Source: MH13 sp042140245 (lineage in GTDB: Bacteria; Pseudomonadota; Alphaproteobacteria; Rhizobiales; MH13). Taken from it: 64,000 nucleotides of DNA. Made by a program: the position numbers and the translations under genes. Positions within the stretch are counted from its first letter, which is position 1. Each line of letters starts with the position of its first letter. Of this stretch, positions 52,619 to 61,943 are shown piece by piece. The stretch spans positions 3,534,001 through 3,598,000 of the forward strand of contig NZ_CP159483.1 in the NCBI RefSeq assembly GCF_042140245.1, written 5' to 3'. A model generated the notes under the pieces. That model worked only from the letters and a program-made list of their open reading frames with translations. It was not told where the DNA came from and ran no database searches.

Positions 52619-53353
52619 ATGTTTGAGGGACAGTCGGCCGTCATCACCGGCGGAGCGCAGGGCATCGGCTATGCCGTGGCCAAGCACTTGCACGAACGCG
52701 GTGCCCACGTGGTTTTGTGGGATTTGGATGGAGATCTTGCGAACAAGGCGGCCGAAGATCTTGGAGAGCGTGCGCAAGGTGCAGCGATCGACGTGACCAA
52801 TGCCGACGCGGTTGCAGCGCTTGCTGACGATGTTGCAGAGCAGCTTGGCAAGATCGATATGCTTGTGACGTCAGCGGGCATTGCCGGCTCTAATGCGCCG
52901 GTGATCGACTATTCGGTGGAAGAGTTTCATCAGATCGTCGCGGTCAATTTGCATGGTGTGTTTCATTGCTGCCGAGCGGTGCTGCGCCACATGGCAGGCA
53001 AAGGCTACGGTAGGGTGGTGAACATTGCCTCTGTCGCCGGCAAGGAGGGCAACCCCAACGCCGGCGCTTACTCCGCCTCCAAGGCTGGCGTGATGGCGCT
53101 GACCAAGACGCTGGGCAAAGAACACGCAGCCCAAGATATCGCGGTTAACTGCGTGACACCTGCCGCCGCACGCACACGTATTTTCGATCAGATGAGCCAA
53201 GAGCATATCGACTATATGCTCTCGAAAATTCCCCGAGGTCGTTTCCTGGAAGTCAACGAAGCCGCTGACATGATCGGCTGGCTTTGCAGCCCAGAAAACA
53301 GTTTCACAACAGGCGCAGTTTTTGATCTGTCAGGTGGCCGAGCCACATACTAG
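52619..53353 (+). CDS. SDR-family oxidoreductase
   Basis: This 244-residue short-chain dehydrogenase has the cofactor motif ITGGAQGIGYAVA near residue 9, SAGIAGSN for the NAG position, the catalytic serine in VVNIASVAGKEG and Tyr-x-x-x-Lys in AYSASKAGVMAL. AspValThr (IDVTNADAV) near 58 suggests NAD preference. It closes the 18-gene run, 38 bp after the fusion gene. A likely substrate is an alcohol or ketone made after ring opening, but none can be named. Confidence 0.87.
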   Translation: MFEGQSAVITGGAQGIGYAVAKHLHERGAHVVLWDLDGDLANKAAEDLGERAQGAAIDVTNADAVAALADDVAEQLGKIDMLVTSAGIAGSNAPVIDYSVEEFHQIVAVNLHGVFHCCRAVLRHMAGKGYGRVVNIASVAGKEGNPNAGAYSASKAGVMALTKTLGKEHAAQDIAVNCVTPAAARTRIFDQMSQEHIDYMLSKIPRGRFLEVNEAADMIGWLCSPENSFTTGAVFDLSGGRATY

Positions 53354-53368
53354 GCCACACGACGTCTT

Positions 53369-53401
53369 GCCGCAGACACCTTTCTAAGAGATGCCTGCGG
53401 C
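53369..53401 (+). terminator. possible terminator at the end of the long operon
   Basis: GCCGCAG (53369-53375) and CTGCGGC (53395-53401) can pair around a 19-base loop that may pair further. The gene to the right reads the other way, and on its strand a run of eight T occurs at 53413-53420. The structure could end transcription from one or both sides, but the U-run does not follow the hairpin directly on the + strand. Confidence 0.4.
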
Positions 53402-53457
53402 TAAGGTGGCTTCAAAAAAAACCGCCCGACGAAAACCAGCGTGGTGTTTGTAGCCGG

Positions 53458-54465
53458 TCAGGTTTCTTTCTTGTCGAAATTGGCTGACAGGCGCATTTGC
53501 ATATAATCGCCAGCGCTCATGGGCTCATACTTCTCTTGAGGCCCAACAATCATGGCATCTTTGTTGGCCTGTGCGAAGAACGCAATCGAGTAGCGCGGGC
53601 CATCATATTCGCCCGGCTTAGGCATACGCACCCGGTGCAACGTCGATTGAAGGAGATCATCTGACCAGCGCATTAGCATGTCGCCGATGTTGCAGGTGAT
53701 GATGCCATCGAGCGGCTCAACTTCCGTCCAGGCGAGCCTTTCCACTTGGTCCTTACCTGGCGCAACCTGCAGACCGCCCTGCCCTGTACGTTGATGTAAG
53801 AGCGTCAGACAGTTGTAGTCGCTGTGCGCGCCGGCGCGCCAATATTTGTAGTCCTCCTGCTTGGTATCCTTCATCGCAAGATAGTGGATCAGCCGCACGG
53901 TGGACTGATAGGTTGGCTTCATCGGGTCATGAGCTGTGGTGAAAAAGTCCGTCGGCATGCCCAGTTTGCCGGCGAAGCACCCGAGAACCTTCATCGCAAC
54001 GCCCCAATTGGCGCGCTCAAAAGTAAGCATTGAAGCTTTGAAGCCTGCCAGTTCTTCAGGGGTTGGCCAGAGGCCAAGTTCATCCATGCGCGAGATGGTG
54101 ACCTGGTAACTCTCCTTCTGATCGGCGGTACCAGTGGAAGGGCGCACCTGTGCCTTGTACTCCCAACCGGAGTTGGTGCCGCGCGCCATGGGATACTGCG
54201 CCTTCACCTCCTGCGGCAGGTCGAAGAAGTGTTTTGATTTCAAAAAAGCATCATCGATCAGATGTGTTGGTACCCCGTGATTGATCAGCTGAAAAAAGCC
54301 GATGTCGGTGGCTGCGGCCCACAACTCTTCGGTGATCTCGGCTTTGCGGGCATCAAAGTCGGTCAGATCTATGCGCGGTACGGTGCGTTCGATTTCGACA
54401 CCGACACCACCAATGGTGGTCTCTTTGTTCAGTTCTTTGAGGGCGTAGTCGGCTGCATTGGCCAT
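53458..54465 (-). CDS. 2-oxoglutarate/Fe(II) oxygenase, isopenicillin-N-synthase family (copy 1)
   Basis: This non-heme iron dioxygenase has 335 residues from the ATG at 54465, which follows GGAG by six bases; an ATG at 54477 is less likely. The N-terminal DIOX_N domain shows RIDLTDFDARKAEI and GFFQLINHGVPTHLID. The iron ligands are His-x-Asp in AGAHSDYNCLTLL and the distal histidine in STLHRVRMPKPG, with 2OG-binding Arg-x-Ser in PRYSIAFF. A second family member lies at 60957. Bacterial relatives include xanthine- and pyrimidine-modifying oxygenases, so a nucleobase substrate is possible. Confidence 0.87.
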   Translation of the reverse strand: MANAADYALKELNKETTIGGVGVEIERTVPRIDLTDFDARKAEITEELWAAATDIGFFQLINHGVPTHLIDDAFLKSKHFFDLPQEVKAQYPMARGTNSGWEYKAQVRPSTGTADQKESYQVTISRMDELGLWPTPEELAGFKASMLTFERANWGVAMKVLGCFAGKLGMPTDFFTTAHDPMKPTYQSTVRLIHYLAMKDTKQEDYKYWRAGAHSDYNCLTLLHQRTGQGGLQVAPGKDQVERLAWTEVEPLDGIITCNIGDMLMRWSDDLLQSTLHRVRMPKPGEYDGPRYSIAFFAQANKDAMIVGPQEKYEPMSAGDYMQMRLSANFDKKET

Positions 54466-54588
54466 GTTTATCTCCATCAGGGTTGAGTGATTTGTCCGCA
54501 GTTGGGGCGGGAAAACGTCAAACGGAGCAATGACCTGCGCTTTTCGAGATTGGTGCGCTGCCTGCTTCTACTCCTGATCGTGAACGGG

Positions 54589-55980
54589 TCAGCAAGCCTC
54601 CTTCAGTTTGAGCGCGCGTCGCGCTTTGATGGTTTCGACTGCTTGGAAGCAGTCGTGCGAAAGTTGGTCCATGTCGAGAAACGGCAGTGCTCCATCAACG
54701 ACGAGTGGCCTTCCCTTGACGAAGGAATGCCGGACATGCGCCTGCCCACCGGCAACGATCGGACCAATCAAACGATCATGTTGACCGAGGTAGCGTGGCG
54801 CCGACAGATCAAAGAGGGCGATGTCGGCATCTTTGCCAACTTCCAGCGTTCCGATGTTTTCAAAGCCTAGAACCTTGGCGCCACCTGCGGTGGCCCAATG
54901 CAGGCAGGTTTCCGCATCCACCGCCCCGACACCTTTGGTGATCCGGTGGGTGCAGAAGATGGCGTAGAGCGCTGAGACCATGTCAGCGGCTTCATTGGCC
55001 GCTGCGCCATCCACGCCCAAAGAGACGGTTCCGCCAAGCTTGTGCAGTAAATCAGCGGGCGCGACACCGGAGCCGAGCCGGGCATTGGCCTGCACGCAGT
55101 GCGCCATGCCGGTGCCGGTTTCGGCGAGCAGCCGCACCTCGCTTTCATCGCAATCGACGAGATGGGCAAACCATACATCGGGCCCCAGCCAGTCATGCTC
55201 AGCGAGCCAATGCACAGGACGTTTGTTGTAGTGTTCTAGCGTGTAGTCCACATAGCCCTGGTTTTCCGATAGATGGGAATGGAGCCGCACGCCCATGGCG
55301 CGCGTTGCTTGGGCGATCTCTTTCAACTCCCCCTCAAGCAGGGAATAGGTCGGGGTTGTCGGCGCAAAGGCGACTTTTATCATCGCAGCTGGATCGGGGT
55401 CATGCCAGCGGCTCACATCGGCCTCTACCGCTCGAAGCATGGCATCGAAGCTTTCCGTCGGCAGCGGCACGATGTCGGGCGAGTCAAACGCACGCGCCTT
55501 TGTTGCGCCGCCGCGCCCAAGCATGAACCGCACGCCAAAGCGCTGCGCTGTTTCACAGAGTATGGTCGATGGGTCGAAATCGAAACGGTCTGAATAGAAA
55601 TAGTGATGATCGGCAATGGTCGTTGCACCCGACAGGGCAAGCTCGGCCATGCCGAGTGTGACTCCGGCCTGCATCACATCAGCGTCGAGCGTGTCCCAAT
55701 AGGAATAGGGCACCAGGCGCAGCCAAGGCGTCAGCGGTTCGTTCATGCCTTCAGGCACACTTTTCAGAACGCTTTGAAAAAGATGATGGTGGCTGTTCAC
55801 CAACCCGGGTGTCACAACACAGCCTGCGGCATCAACGATTTCTTCGCCCGGCTCTGGGATCAGGACACCAATGGCGGTGATCTTGCCATCTCGCACGCGG
55901 ATGGAGCCGCTGGCGCGCGCAGCTTCGCCCAGTTGACCGGTCAGAATGCCTTCAGCGCCATGGATCAAAAAGCTGGTCAC
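54589..55980 (-). CDS. 8-oxoguanine-deaminase/AtzA-like amidohydrolase (copy 1)
   Basis: This 463-residue amidohydrolase of the TRZ/ATZ family has metal ligands in the N-terminal VNSHHHLFQSVL, the histidine in VRLHSHLSENQG, the following DVWFAHLVD and the aspartate of VSLGVDGAAANEA. The N-terminal beta-domain (ILTGQLGEAARASGSIRVRD) is complete. Such enzymes deaminate guanine, 8-oxoguanine, cytosine analogues or triazines. It overlaps the ABC permease gene by four bases and is read in the same direction as the transporter. A paralogue is at 59542. Confidence 0.86.
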   Translation of the reverse strand: MTSFLIHGAEGILTGQLGEAARASGSIRVRDGKITAIGVLIPEPGEEIVDAAGCVVTPGLVNSHHHLFQSVLKSVPEGMNEPLTPWLRLVPYSYWDTLDADVMQAGVTLGMAELALSGATTIADHHYFYSDRFDFDPSTILCETAQRFGVRFMLGRGGATKARAFDSPDIVPLPTESFDAMLRAVEADVSRWHDPDPAAMIKVAFAPTTPTYSLLEGELKEIAQATRAMGVRLHSHLSENQGYVDYTLEHYNKRPVHWLAEHDWLGPDVWFAHLVDCDESEVRLLAETGTGMAHCVQANARLGSGVAPADLLHKLGGTVSLGVDGAAANEAADMVSALYAIFCTHRITKGVGAVDAETCLHWATAGGAKVLGFENIGTLEVGKDADIALFDLSAPRYLGQHDRLIGPIVAGGQAHVRHSFVKGRPLVVDGALPFLDMDQLSHDCFQAVETIKARRALKLKEAC

Positions 55981-56852
55981 CGCTCATCCTTGGGCATCGA
56001 CCAGGGGAAGAAGATGCGCTGAACCAACACCACCAGGTTGAAGAGCGTCAGCGACATCAGAACCAAAAACCCCAGACCCAACCAGGCTTGGGGCAGTTTG
56101 AAGTTGGACGTTGAGAACTGGATGAAAAATCCAAGCCCCTGCGAGGACGCCACAAACTCGGCCACCACGGCACCGATGACCGCCAAGGTAATAGAGATTT
56201 TAAGGCCCGAAAAAATGTAAGGGATCGCATAGGGAATGCGGATTTGCGTGAACTCACGCCAGGGCGGAGCCTTCAGACTTTGAGAAAGTTCGATCAGCTC
56301 GCGCGGTGTTGCCATCATGCCCGTGGTCATGGAGACGACCAAGGGAAAGAACGTGATGAGAAACGTGATGGTGACACGCGGTGCATCGCCGGACCCCAAA
56401 ATCACGATGATGATGGGCGCGATGGCCACGACAGGCGTGGATTGGATTACGACGAGCAGCGGATAAAGGCAGGCGGAAACCACCTTCGACCGGGTGAGCG
56501 CTATCGCCACCGGCAGCGCGATGCAGATGGAAATCACGTAGCCGATCATCGCCACCCGCAGCGTCGCCCAGACATGATCAAACCAGCGATCAGCGGGCAC
56601 CGCGTCAATTGCGCCGCCAATGCGTGTGGGTGCAGGCAGAATGAAACTTGGGATTGGGAAGATGCTTGTCACAAGCTCCCAGACCACCAGAAGGGTGATG
56701 ATCGTTAGCCCTGGCAACAAGCCAGGCACTGCCATCATCTGGCGGCCAAGTGGCACCTTCGCTGCCTCAACGGCAGCCGGTGTTGCTGGCGCTGTGGAAT
56801 CCTCAGGCGGCGCGCTTGAGGAGGAGGCTGCGGAGATATCCTGCAAACTCAT
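55977..56852 (-). CDS. ABC importer permease of the SsuC/TauC/ThiX type
   Basis: This 291-residue membrane protein has a long polar N-terminus (about 45 residues, serine/alanine/proline rich) followed by six helices, such as GLTIITLLVVWELVTSIFPI. The EAA-type loop lies near residue 180 (RELIELSQSLKAPPWREFTQ). The chosen start overlaps the ATPase gene end by about 50 bases; an AAGGTG-like site supports it. With the ATPase and NMT1-type binding protein it forms an importer of small sulfonates, pyrimidines or similar. Confidence 0.86.
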   Translation of the reverse strand: MSLQDISAASSSSAPPEDSTAPATPAAVEAAKVPLGRQMMAVPGLLPGLTIITLLVVWELVTSIFPIPSFILPAPTRIGGAIDAVPADRWFDHVWATLRVAMIGYVISICIALPVAIALTRSKVVSACLYPLLVVIQSTPVVAIAPIIIVILGSGDAPRVTITFLITFFPLVVSMTTGMMATPRELIELSQSLKAPPWREFTQIRIPYAIPYIFSGLKISITLAVIGAVVAEFVASSQGLGFFIQFSTSNFKLPQAWLGLGFLVLMSLTLFNLVVLVQRIFFPWSMPKDER

Positions 56853-57576
56853 GCATCACCTTTGATGTGGTGGTTTCAACGGTGCGCGGCCGGTCCAGCG
56901 GCACCTTCAGATCTTCGAGAATAGCGCCTGGTCGGTCGGTCATCACGATCACGCGGTCGGCCAGCAGAACGGCCTCAGATATTGAGTGGGTGATGAAGAG
57001 GACGGTCTTCGGCCTCTCTTGCCAAATGCGCAAAAGCTCAAAGCCCATCTCTTCGCGCGTTAGAGCATCAAGCGCTGAGAACGGCTCATCCATCAGCAAA
57101 ATGTCTGGGTCCATCAACAGGGCGCGAGCGATGCCAACGCGCTGCTGCATGCCGCCGGAAAGTTCGTTTGGAAGCCGAGTTTCAAAACCCTCCAGGCCCA
57201 CCATCTTGACCAAGTCGTGCGCCCGTTGACGATCATCCTTGGCAACGAAGCCGCCGCGATGTTTCAACGGGAAGAGTACATTGTCGATGGTGTTCGCCCA
57301 GGGCAGCAAGGTTGGTTTCTGAAAGACGATACCGACATCATCGCGCGGGTCGGTGACCTCAAGATCAAAGACCTTCACGCTGCCAGATGTCGGCTTCAAC
57401 AGGCCGGATGTCAGGCGCAGAAGTGTTGATTTCCCGCAGCCTGAAGGCCCGAGCACGGCAACAAACTGGTGCCGGGCAATGCTGGTGGAAACGCCGCGAA
57501 GCGCTTCAAGTGGGCCAGTGTCCGTGGCGAACACTTGGCCAACATTTTCAAACGCGATCGCGGCGTTGTTTGGCAT
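56803..57576 (-). CDS. ABC importer ATPase of the SsuB/TauB type
   Basis: This 257-residue ATPase shows consensus Walker A GPSGCGKST, signature LSGGMQQRVGIARAL, Walker B ILLMDEPFSALD and switch histidine FITHSISEAV. It lies between the binding-protein gene (12 bp before it) and the permease gene. It drives the NMT1-type importer. No C-terminal regulatory domain is present, as is normal for the family. Confidence 0.9.
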   Translation of the reverse strand: MPNNAAIAFENVGQVFATDTGPLEALRGVSTSIARHQFVAVLGPSGCGKSTLLRLTSGLLKPTSGSVKVFDLEVTDPRDDVGIVFQKPTLLPWANTIDNVLFPLKHRGGFVAKDDRQRAHDLVKMVGLEGFETRLPNELSGGMQQRVGIARALLMDPDILLMDEPFSALDALTREEMGFELLRIWQERPKTVLFITHSISEAVLLADRVIVMTDRPGAILEDLKVPLDRPRTVETTTSKVMHEFAGYLRSLLLKRAA

Positions 57577-57588
57577 GGCTTGGTCAGC

Positions 57589-58587
57589 TTAGTTGGTTGG
57601 AAGGAAGGAACGATCGACGATGGTTTCAGGGTCAAGCGCATCAACGTCGAAGCCCTGTGCAGCGGCCACGCGCTCCCAAGTCGCCGCCAAACGGCCAGCC
57701 TCGAAGGCGCCGAGGCCATCGGCCTCTGTGACCTCATTGAAGACCAGCAGCATGGCATCGTTTACGCCACCTTCAATGGCCGCAAGATCGAGTTCCGGCA
57801 CAACCGAAACAACAGCCTCGGCGGCTTCGCTTGGGTTTTCCGACGCGAAGACGATCGAGCGCTGATAGGCTTCAAGGAACCGGCGAGCCACATCCGGGCG
57901 TTCCGCCAAGAACGTATCGTTGGCAACCACAGAAGCTGAGTAGAGTTCAAGACCAGCCGTCGACCAGGGGATGACCACAATGTCTTTGCCAGCTTCTTCT
58001 GCCTGCGTGGTGTAGCGCGTGATATCAACAACCCAAGCGATGATGGCGTCAGCCTGGCCCGTCATAAGCGTTGGCCCAAGGGCACCTGGATCCATTTTGT
58101 TGAGAACGATGTCCTCTTCCGTCATCCCAAGGTCTGCCAGAACGAGTGGAAGATAGACATTGGAGGAGGTGAAGGGCGATGTGGCGATGGTCATCCCACG
58201 CACATCTTCCACTGTCGCGATACCATTGCCTTCCAGTGTGTAGAACGCGTGAGGCCCTTGGTTGAAATAAGACATGACGGCTGTCACCGGTACATCTTCG
58301 GTGATGGTGGCGGCCATCAATGCGCCAAGACCGGCGGTGCCTATGTCGGAGATACCGGTGGCAAGCTTGGTGACAGCTTCAGACGAGCCACGTCCCTGTT
58401 CGATGGTGACTTCGATGCCAGCCTCCTCGCAGAAACCCTGCTCTATGCAGACGTAGATCGGTGATTTGTCTCCGCCTGGAAGCCAATCAAGCTGGAAGGT
58501 GACTTGATCCAAAGCGTTGGCCGATGTGGCTGTTGCGGCCAAAGTAAAGCCCCCAAAAAGGGCTGCTGAAAAATGCTTCATACGCAT
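57589..58587 (-). CDS. NMT1/THI5-like ABC importer binding protein
   Basis: This 332-residue periplasmic protein has a Sec signal peptide (MRMKHFSAALFGGFTLAATA) ending near residue 26. The ATG at 58587 has AAAGGA seven bases upstream. Family marks are VTFQLDWLPGGDKSPIYVCI, FCEEAGIEVTIEQGRGSSEA, TGISDIGTAG and DPGALGPTLMTGQADAII. THI5/NMT1 relatives bind pyrimidine precursors, riboflavin-like or aromatic ligands. With deaminases next to it a nucleobase-like ligand is likely, though unproven. Confidence 0.87.
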   Translation of the reverse strand: MRMKHFSAALFGGFTLAATATSANALDQVTFQLDWLPGGDKSPIYVCIEQGFCEEAGIEVTIEQGRGSSEAVTKLATGISDIGTAGLGALMAATITEDVPVTAVMSYFNQGPHAFYTLEGNGIATVEDVRGMTIATSPFTSSNVYLPLVLADLGMTEEDIVLNKMDPGALGPTLMTGQADAIIAWVVDITRYTTQAEEAGKDIVVIPWSTAGLELYSASVVANDTFLAERPDVARRFLEAYQRSIVFASENPSEAAEAVVSVVPELDLAAIEGGVNDAMLLVFNEVTEADGLGAFEAGRLAATWERVAAAQGFDVDALDPETIVDRSFLPTN

Positions 58588-59023
58588 AAGGTTGTCCTTT
58601 CCCAGCCGTTTTGAGCGCTGCTGAACCCAGCAACGCCGGCGTGCCGACTGGATAGCGGGGCGCTGAACCGCGGAAGCATGAAGGTGTCCGTTAAGCGGAG
58701 CGCCGGTTGGGAGGAGAGAAGAAGCAGCATGCGAACTCGGCTCCATCGCCGCCCGGCACAAACCAAGCGGTGGGGTAGGAAGACCGAGCAATGTCCCGAT
58801 TTACAGCTCATCGTTGGTGAGCTGATCCACCTGACCGCTTCTACTCGCCCATGATGAAACCACGGCCCCTGCTATCCGCGCAGGTGCAATTGGCCGATCT
58901 GCGCCTCAATAGCGTTCACACGCTGTCGAACTTACGTTCATTTTGCCTGCTAAACAGGCATGCTACGTGGTTGCCCACATGCTAAGCAACTGGGATCGAT
59001 GCACCTGATTAGTGAGCCATTCC
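58588..59023. other. divergent control region, one inverted repeat
   Basis: About 435 bp lie between the binding protein and the deaminase. No gene was seen. One clear inverted repeat, TGCCTG (58944-58949) and CAGGCA (58955-58960) around CTAAA, is flanked by TACGT on both sides (58933-58937 and 58964-58968). It is a candidate operator close to the deaminase start. Promoters for both directions must be here but are not clear. Confidence 0.35.
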
Positions 59024-59515
59024 ATGTCAATTTCACCTGAGCGCGACGAAGAGCTGATCCGCCGCACCATTGAACTCGCCAAGCAGTCACGTGCTCGTGG
59101 CGACCATCCGTTTGGCGCGTTGTTGGCCGATGCTGATGGCAAGATTCTTTTGGAGGCTATGAACACCGGCGGCACCAAAGGTGATGCGACAGGCCACGCC
59201 GAGCGCAACCTCATGACCGAAGCATCAACAACTTATGACACCGACTTCTTGCAGACCTGCAGCATGTACACCAGCGCTGAACCCTGCGCCATGTGTGCTG
59301 GCTCCGTTTACTGGGCAGGCGTTGGTCGCGTTGTGCACGGCATGACTGAGAAAGCGCTGAAGGATTTGATCGGCCCTGACCCAGAAAACCTAACCATGGA
59401 CTTGCCATGCAAGGTCGTGTTTGAGGCAGGTCAGCGCAAAGTGGAGGTCGTCGGCCCGCTGCTTTCGGAAGAAAGCGCGGTTGTGCATGACGGCTTTTGG
59501 GTCGGTAACGCATAG
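59024..59515 (+). CDS. CMP/dCMP-type nucleobase deaminase (guanine or cytosine deaminase-like)
   Basis: This 163-residue zinc deaminase has the zinc and proton-shuttle motif TGHAERNLM near residue 63 and EPCAMCAGSVYWAGVGRVVH near 86, with the spacing of guanine deaminase/tRNA adenosine deaminase relatives. The N-terminus (DEELIRRTIELAKQSRARGD) is typical of the free-base deaminase branch. A GTG four codons earlier is an alternative start. It stands 26 bp before an 8-oxoguanine-deaminase-like gene, so both probably act on the same class of base. Confidence 0.85.
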   Translation: MSISPERDEELIRRTIELAKQSRARGDHPFGALLADADGKILLEAMNTGGTKGDATGHAERNLMTEASTTYDTDFLQTCSMYTSAEPCAMCAGSVYWAGVGRVVHGMTEKALKDLIGPDPENLTMDLPCKVVFEAGQRKVEVVGPLLSEESAVVHDGFWVGNA

Positions 59516-59541
59516 CGCATCGACCTAGTGAGGAGAGTGTT

Positions 59542-60960
59542 TTGGGCGGCGATACAACGAGCTTGCTGATCAAAAACATTGACGTGCTTGGCACGTTTGA
59601 TGATGAGGCGCGCGAGATTGCCGACGGTGCGATCCTGGTCCGTGGTAATGTGATTGAAAAGGTCGGTACGACAGCCGAACTGGCTGGCGAGACCGGTGGT
59701 GCTGACCGCGTCGTTGACTGGTCCGGTCATGTCGTGATGCCAGGCATGATCAACACCCACCACCACATGTATCAGAACATGACCCGCTGCATGGTGCAGG
59801 ACGATGTGCTCTTCACCTGGCTGACAACGCTTTACCCAATCTGGGCGCAGATGGACGATGCGGCAGTGAAGGTATCGGCCAAGATTGCTATGGCCGAGCT
59901 TATCATGTCCGGCTGCACCACGGCGTCCGACCACCTCTATATTCTGCCCAACGACTGCACGCTCGACAGCACCATAGAAGCGGCGCGCGAGATCGGCATG
60001 CGCTTTCACGCCTCACGTGGGGCCATGTCGCGGGGAAAGAGCCAAGGCGGTTTACCGCCGGACAATTGCGTTGAGGATGAAGAGGCGATTCTAAAAGACT
60101 CTGAGCGCCTCATTCATCAATATCACGACATGTCGCGCCATTCGATGAACCGGATCATCTTGGCGCCGTGTTCACCCTTCTCGGTGACCGATGGCTTGAT
60201 GAAGGAGGCCGCGCAACTTGCCCGCCAACATGATGGCGTGCGACTGCACACCCACATCGCCGAGACGCTGGACGAAGAGACCTATTGCACCGAGATCTAT
60301 GGCATGCGGGCCATCGAGTTTTGCGAAAGCGTGGATTGGATGGGCGATGATGTTTGGTTTGCCCATGCCATCTTTCTGAATGACCGCGAAATCAAGCTGT
60401 TCGCCGACACCGGCACCGGCGCAACCTATTGCCCGTCTGCGCACATGCGATGCGGCTCCGGTATCATGCGGGCACGCGAGATGCTCGACGCCGGTGTGAC
60501 TGTGGGCTTCGGTGTCGATGGCTCGGCCTCCAACGATACTGGCAATCTGTTCCTGGAAGCGCGGCTCGGCATTTCGCTGCAGCGGGTCGCACCGACGCGC
60601 TACCTTTCGGAAAAACCTGGCGGACGCGGCGGATTCGCTGGCTCACCTCAGGCTTTGTCAGCCCGCGAAGCGCTGACCATGGCGACCCGGCATGGTGCGA
60701 AGCTCCTCGGACGCGACGATATCGGCCAGATTGCGCCCGGCATGAGTGCCGACTTCATCGCCGTGAAGCGCGATCATTTGGGACTTTCAGGATCACAACG
60801 CGATCCGTTGGCAGCGCTTATCTGGTGCGGGCCATTTCAAGTTGACCACTCTTTCATCAACGGCGTTCAAGTTGTGCAAGATCGTCAGTTCACAGCGTTT
60901 GACTTGGACAAAGCGCTCGCTGATCATCAGGCTACAATGGAGCGGCTTTACAGTGTTTAA
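59542..60960 (+). CDS. 8-oxoguanine-deaminase/AtzA-like amidohydrolase (copy 2)
   Basis: This 472-residue amidohydrolase starts with TTG at 59542, preceded by AGGAGAG. Metal ligands are visible in MINTHHHMYQNM, RLHTHIAETLDEE, DVWFAHAIFL and GVDGSASNDTGN. PCSPFSVTDGLM and YCPSAHMRCGSG resemble 8-oxoguanine deaminase and hydroxyatrazine hydrolase relatives. Sequence differs clearly from copy 1, so the two may use different substrates. Its 3' end overlaps the oxygenase gene by four bases, tail-to-tail. Confidence 0.87.
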   Translation: MGGDTTSLLIKNIDVLGTFDDEAREIADGAILVRGNVIEKVGTTAELAGETGGADRVVDWSGHVVMPGMINTHHHMYQNMTRCMVQDDVLFTWLTTLYPIWAQMDDAAVKVSAKIAMAELIMSGCTTASDHLYILPNDCTLDSTIEAAREIGMRFHASRGAMSRGKSQGGLPPDNCVEDEEAILKDSERLIHQYHDMSRHSMNRIILAPCSPFSVTDGLMKEAAQLARQHDGVRLHTHIAETLDEETYCTEIYGMRAIEFCESVDWMGDDVWFAHAIFLNDREIKLFADTGTGATYCPSAHMRCGSGIMRAREMLDAGVTVGFGVDGSASNDTGNLFLEARLGISLQRVAPTRYLSEKPGGRGGFAGSPQALSAREALTMATRHGAKLLGRDDIGQIAPGMSADFIAVKRDHLGLSGSQRDPLAALIWCGPFQVDHSFINGVQVVQDRQFTAFDLDKALADHQATMERLYSV

Positions 60961-61943
60961 GCGTAGGTTTGCTTGTACATGGCCTGCAGATGTTCTGAGA
61001 CCGTGATTGGCGGGTGAGCCGGCGTCTCGCCGGGCGCCAGACACGTCTCAATGCAGCGTACTTCATGGTCCGGGTTGCCGGTATAGAAGAACGGTATGGA
61101 GTAGCGCTCACGGCCAGAGCGGTTGATCACGCGATGCAATGTTGAGCGATAGCGCCCATTGGTCCAGCGTTGGATCATGTCGCCCAGATTGACATTGAAG
61201 GCACCCTCAATGGGCGGGGCGGGTACCCAGCCATCCTCATCAAGCACCTCAAGGCCACCCACCTCATCCTGCCAGAGCAGAGTTAGGCCACCAAAGTCTG
61301 TGTGTGCTCCGCAACCTTTCTCGTCGGGCTCGGCATTTGGTCTTTGTGGAGGGTAATGCAGCAGGCGCAGCGTGCACATCGGATCGGCGGTGTAGCCTGA
61401 AAAATAGTCATGTCGTAGATCCAGCGATAGAGCCATGGCCTGCATCAGCTTAGTTCCGAAGGCGACCATGGTTTCGAAATACTCGTCAGCCGTCTGGCGG
61501 AATGCTGGCATGTTGACGGGCCATTGATTGGGGCCATGGTTGAACTTTCCAGCGAGCACACGCGGGTCCGTTTCAGGCACCTCTACACCGATGTAATACC
61601 CCTCCTTCTGATCGGGAGAGCCGCCTTTTTCCAGCGTCTGCGCGGCAAGACGCTCATACCCGCGGTTGCAGGCCGATAGGTCTTTGGACACGGCTTCTTT
61701 CTGCTCTAACGGCTTGGAAAAGAAGGCTTCTGCCTGCTGGCGTAGCAACGCGACCAAATCCGGCTCGACGCCATGGCCGACCACGTAAAAGAAACCTTTG
61801 TCCTCGCAGGCGTCCCGCATAGCGTGTGCCACCGCTGCGTCACGCGCAGCATCTCCTTCGCCAAAGCCTGACAGATCAATGACCGGCAGTGACTTAGCTG
61901 TCGCCTGGCTTACCGAAACGGTTGCTTTTTTAGATGATGCCAT
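60957..61943 (-). CDS. 2-oxoglutarate/Fe(II) oxygenase, isopenicillin-N-synthase family (copy 2)
   Basis: This 328-residue oxygenase is preceded by AGGAGG nine bases before the ATG. It shows VIDLSGFGEGDAARDAAVAH, GFFYVVGHGVEPDLVALL, the iron-binding His-x-Asp in GAHTDFGGLTLLW, the distal histidine in STLHRVINRSGRE and 2OG-binding RYSIPFF. It is a paralogue of the gene at 53458 and shares its surroundings of deaminases. Probable role: oxidation of a modified base or similar small molecule, inferred from context only. Confidence 0.88.
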   Translation of the reverse strand: MASSKKATVSVSQATAKSLPVIDLSGFGEGDAARDAAVAHAMRDACEDKGFFYVVGHGVEPDLVALLRQQAEAFFSKPLEQKEAVSKDLSACNRGYERLAAQTLEKGGSPDQKEGYYIGVEVPETDPRVLAGKFNHGPNQWPVNMPAFRQTADEYFETMVAFGTKLMQAMALSLDLRHDYFSGYTADPMCTLRLLHYPPQRPNAEPDEKGCGAHTDFGGLTLLWQDEVGGLEVLDEDGWVPAPPIEGAFNVNLGDMIQRWTNGRYRSTLHRVINRSGRERYSIPFFYTGNPDHEVRCIETCLAPGETPAHPPITVSEHLQAMYKQTYA

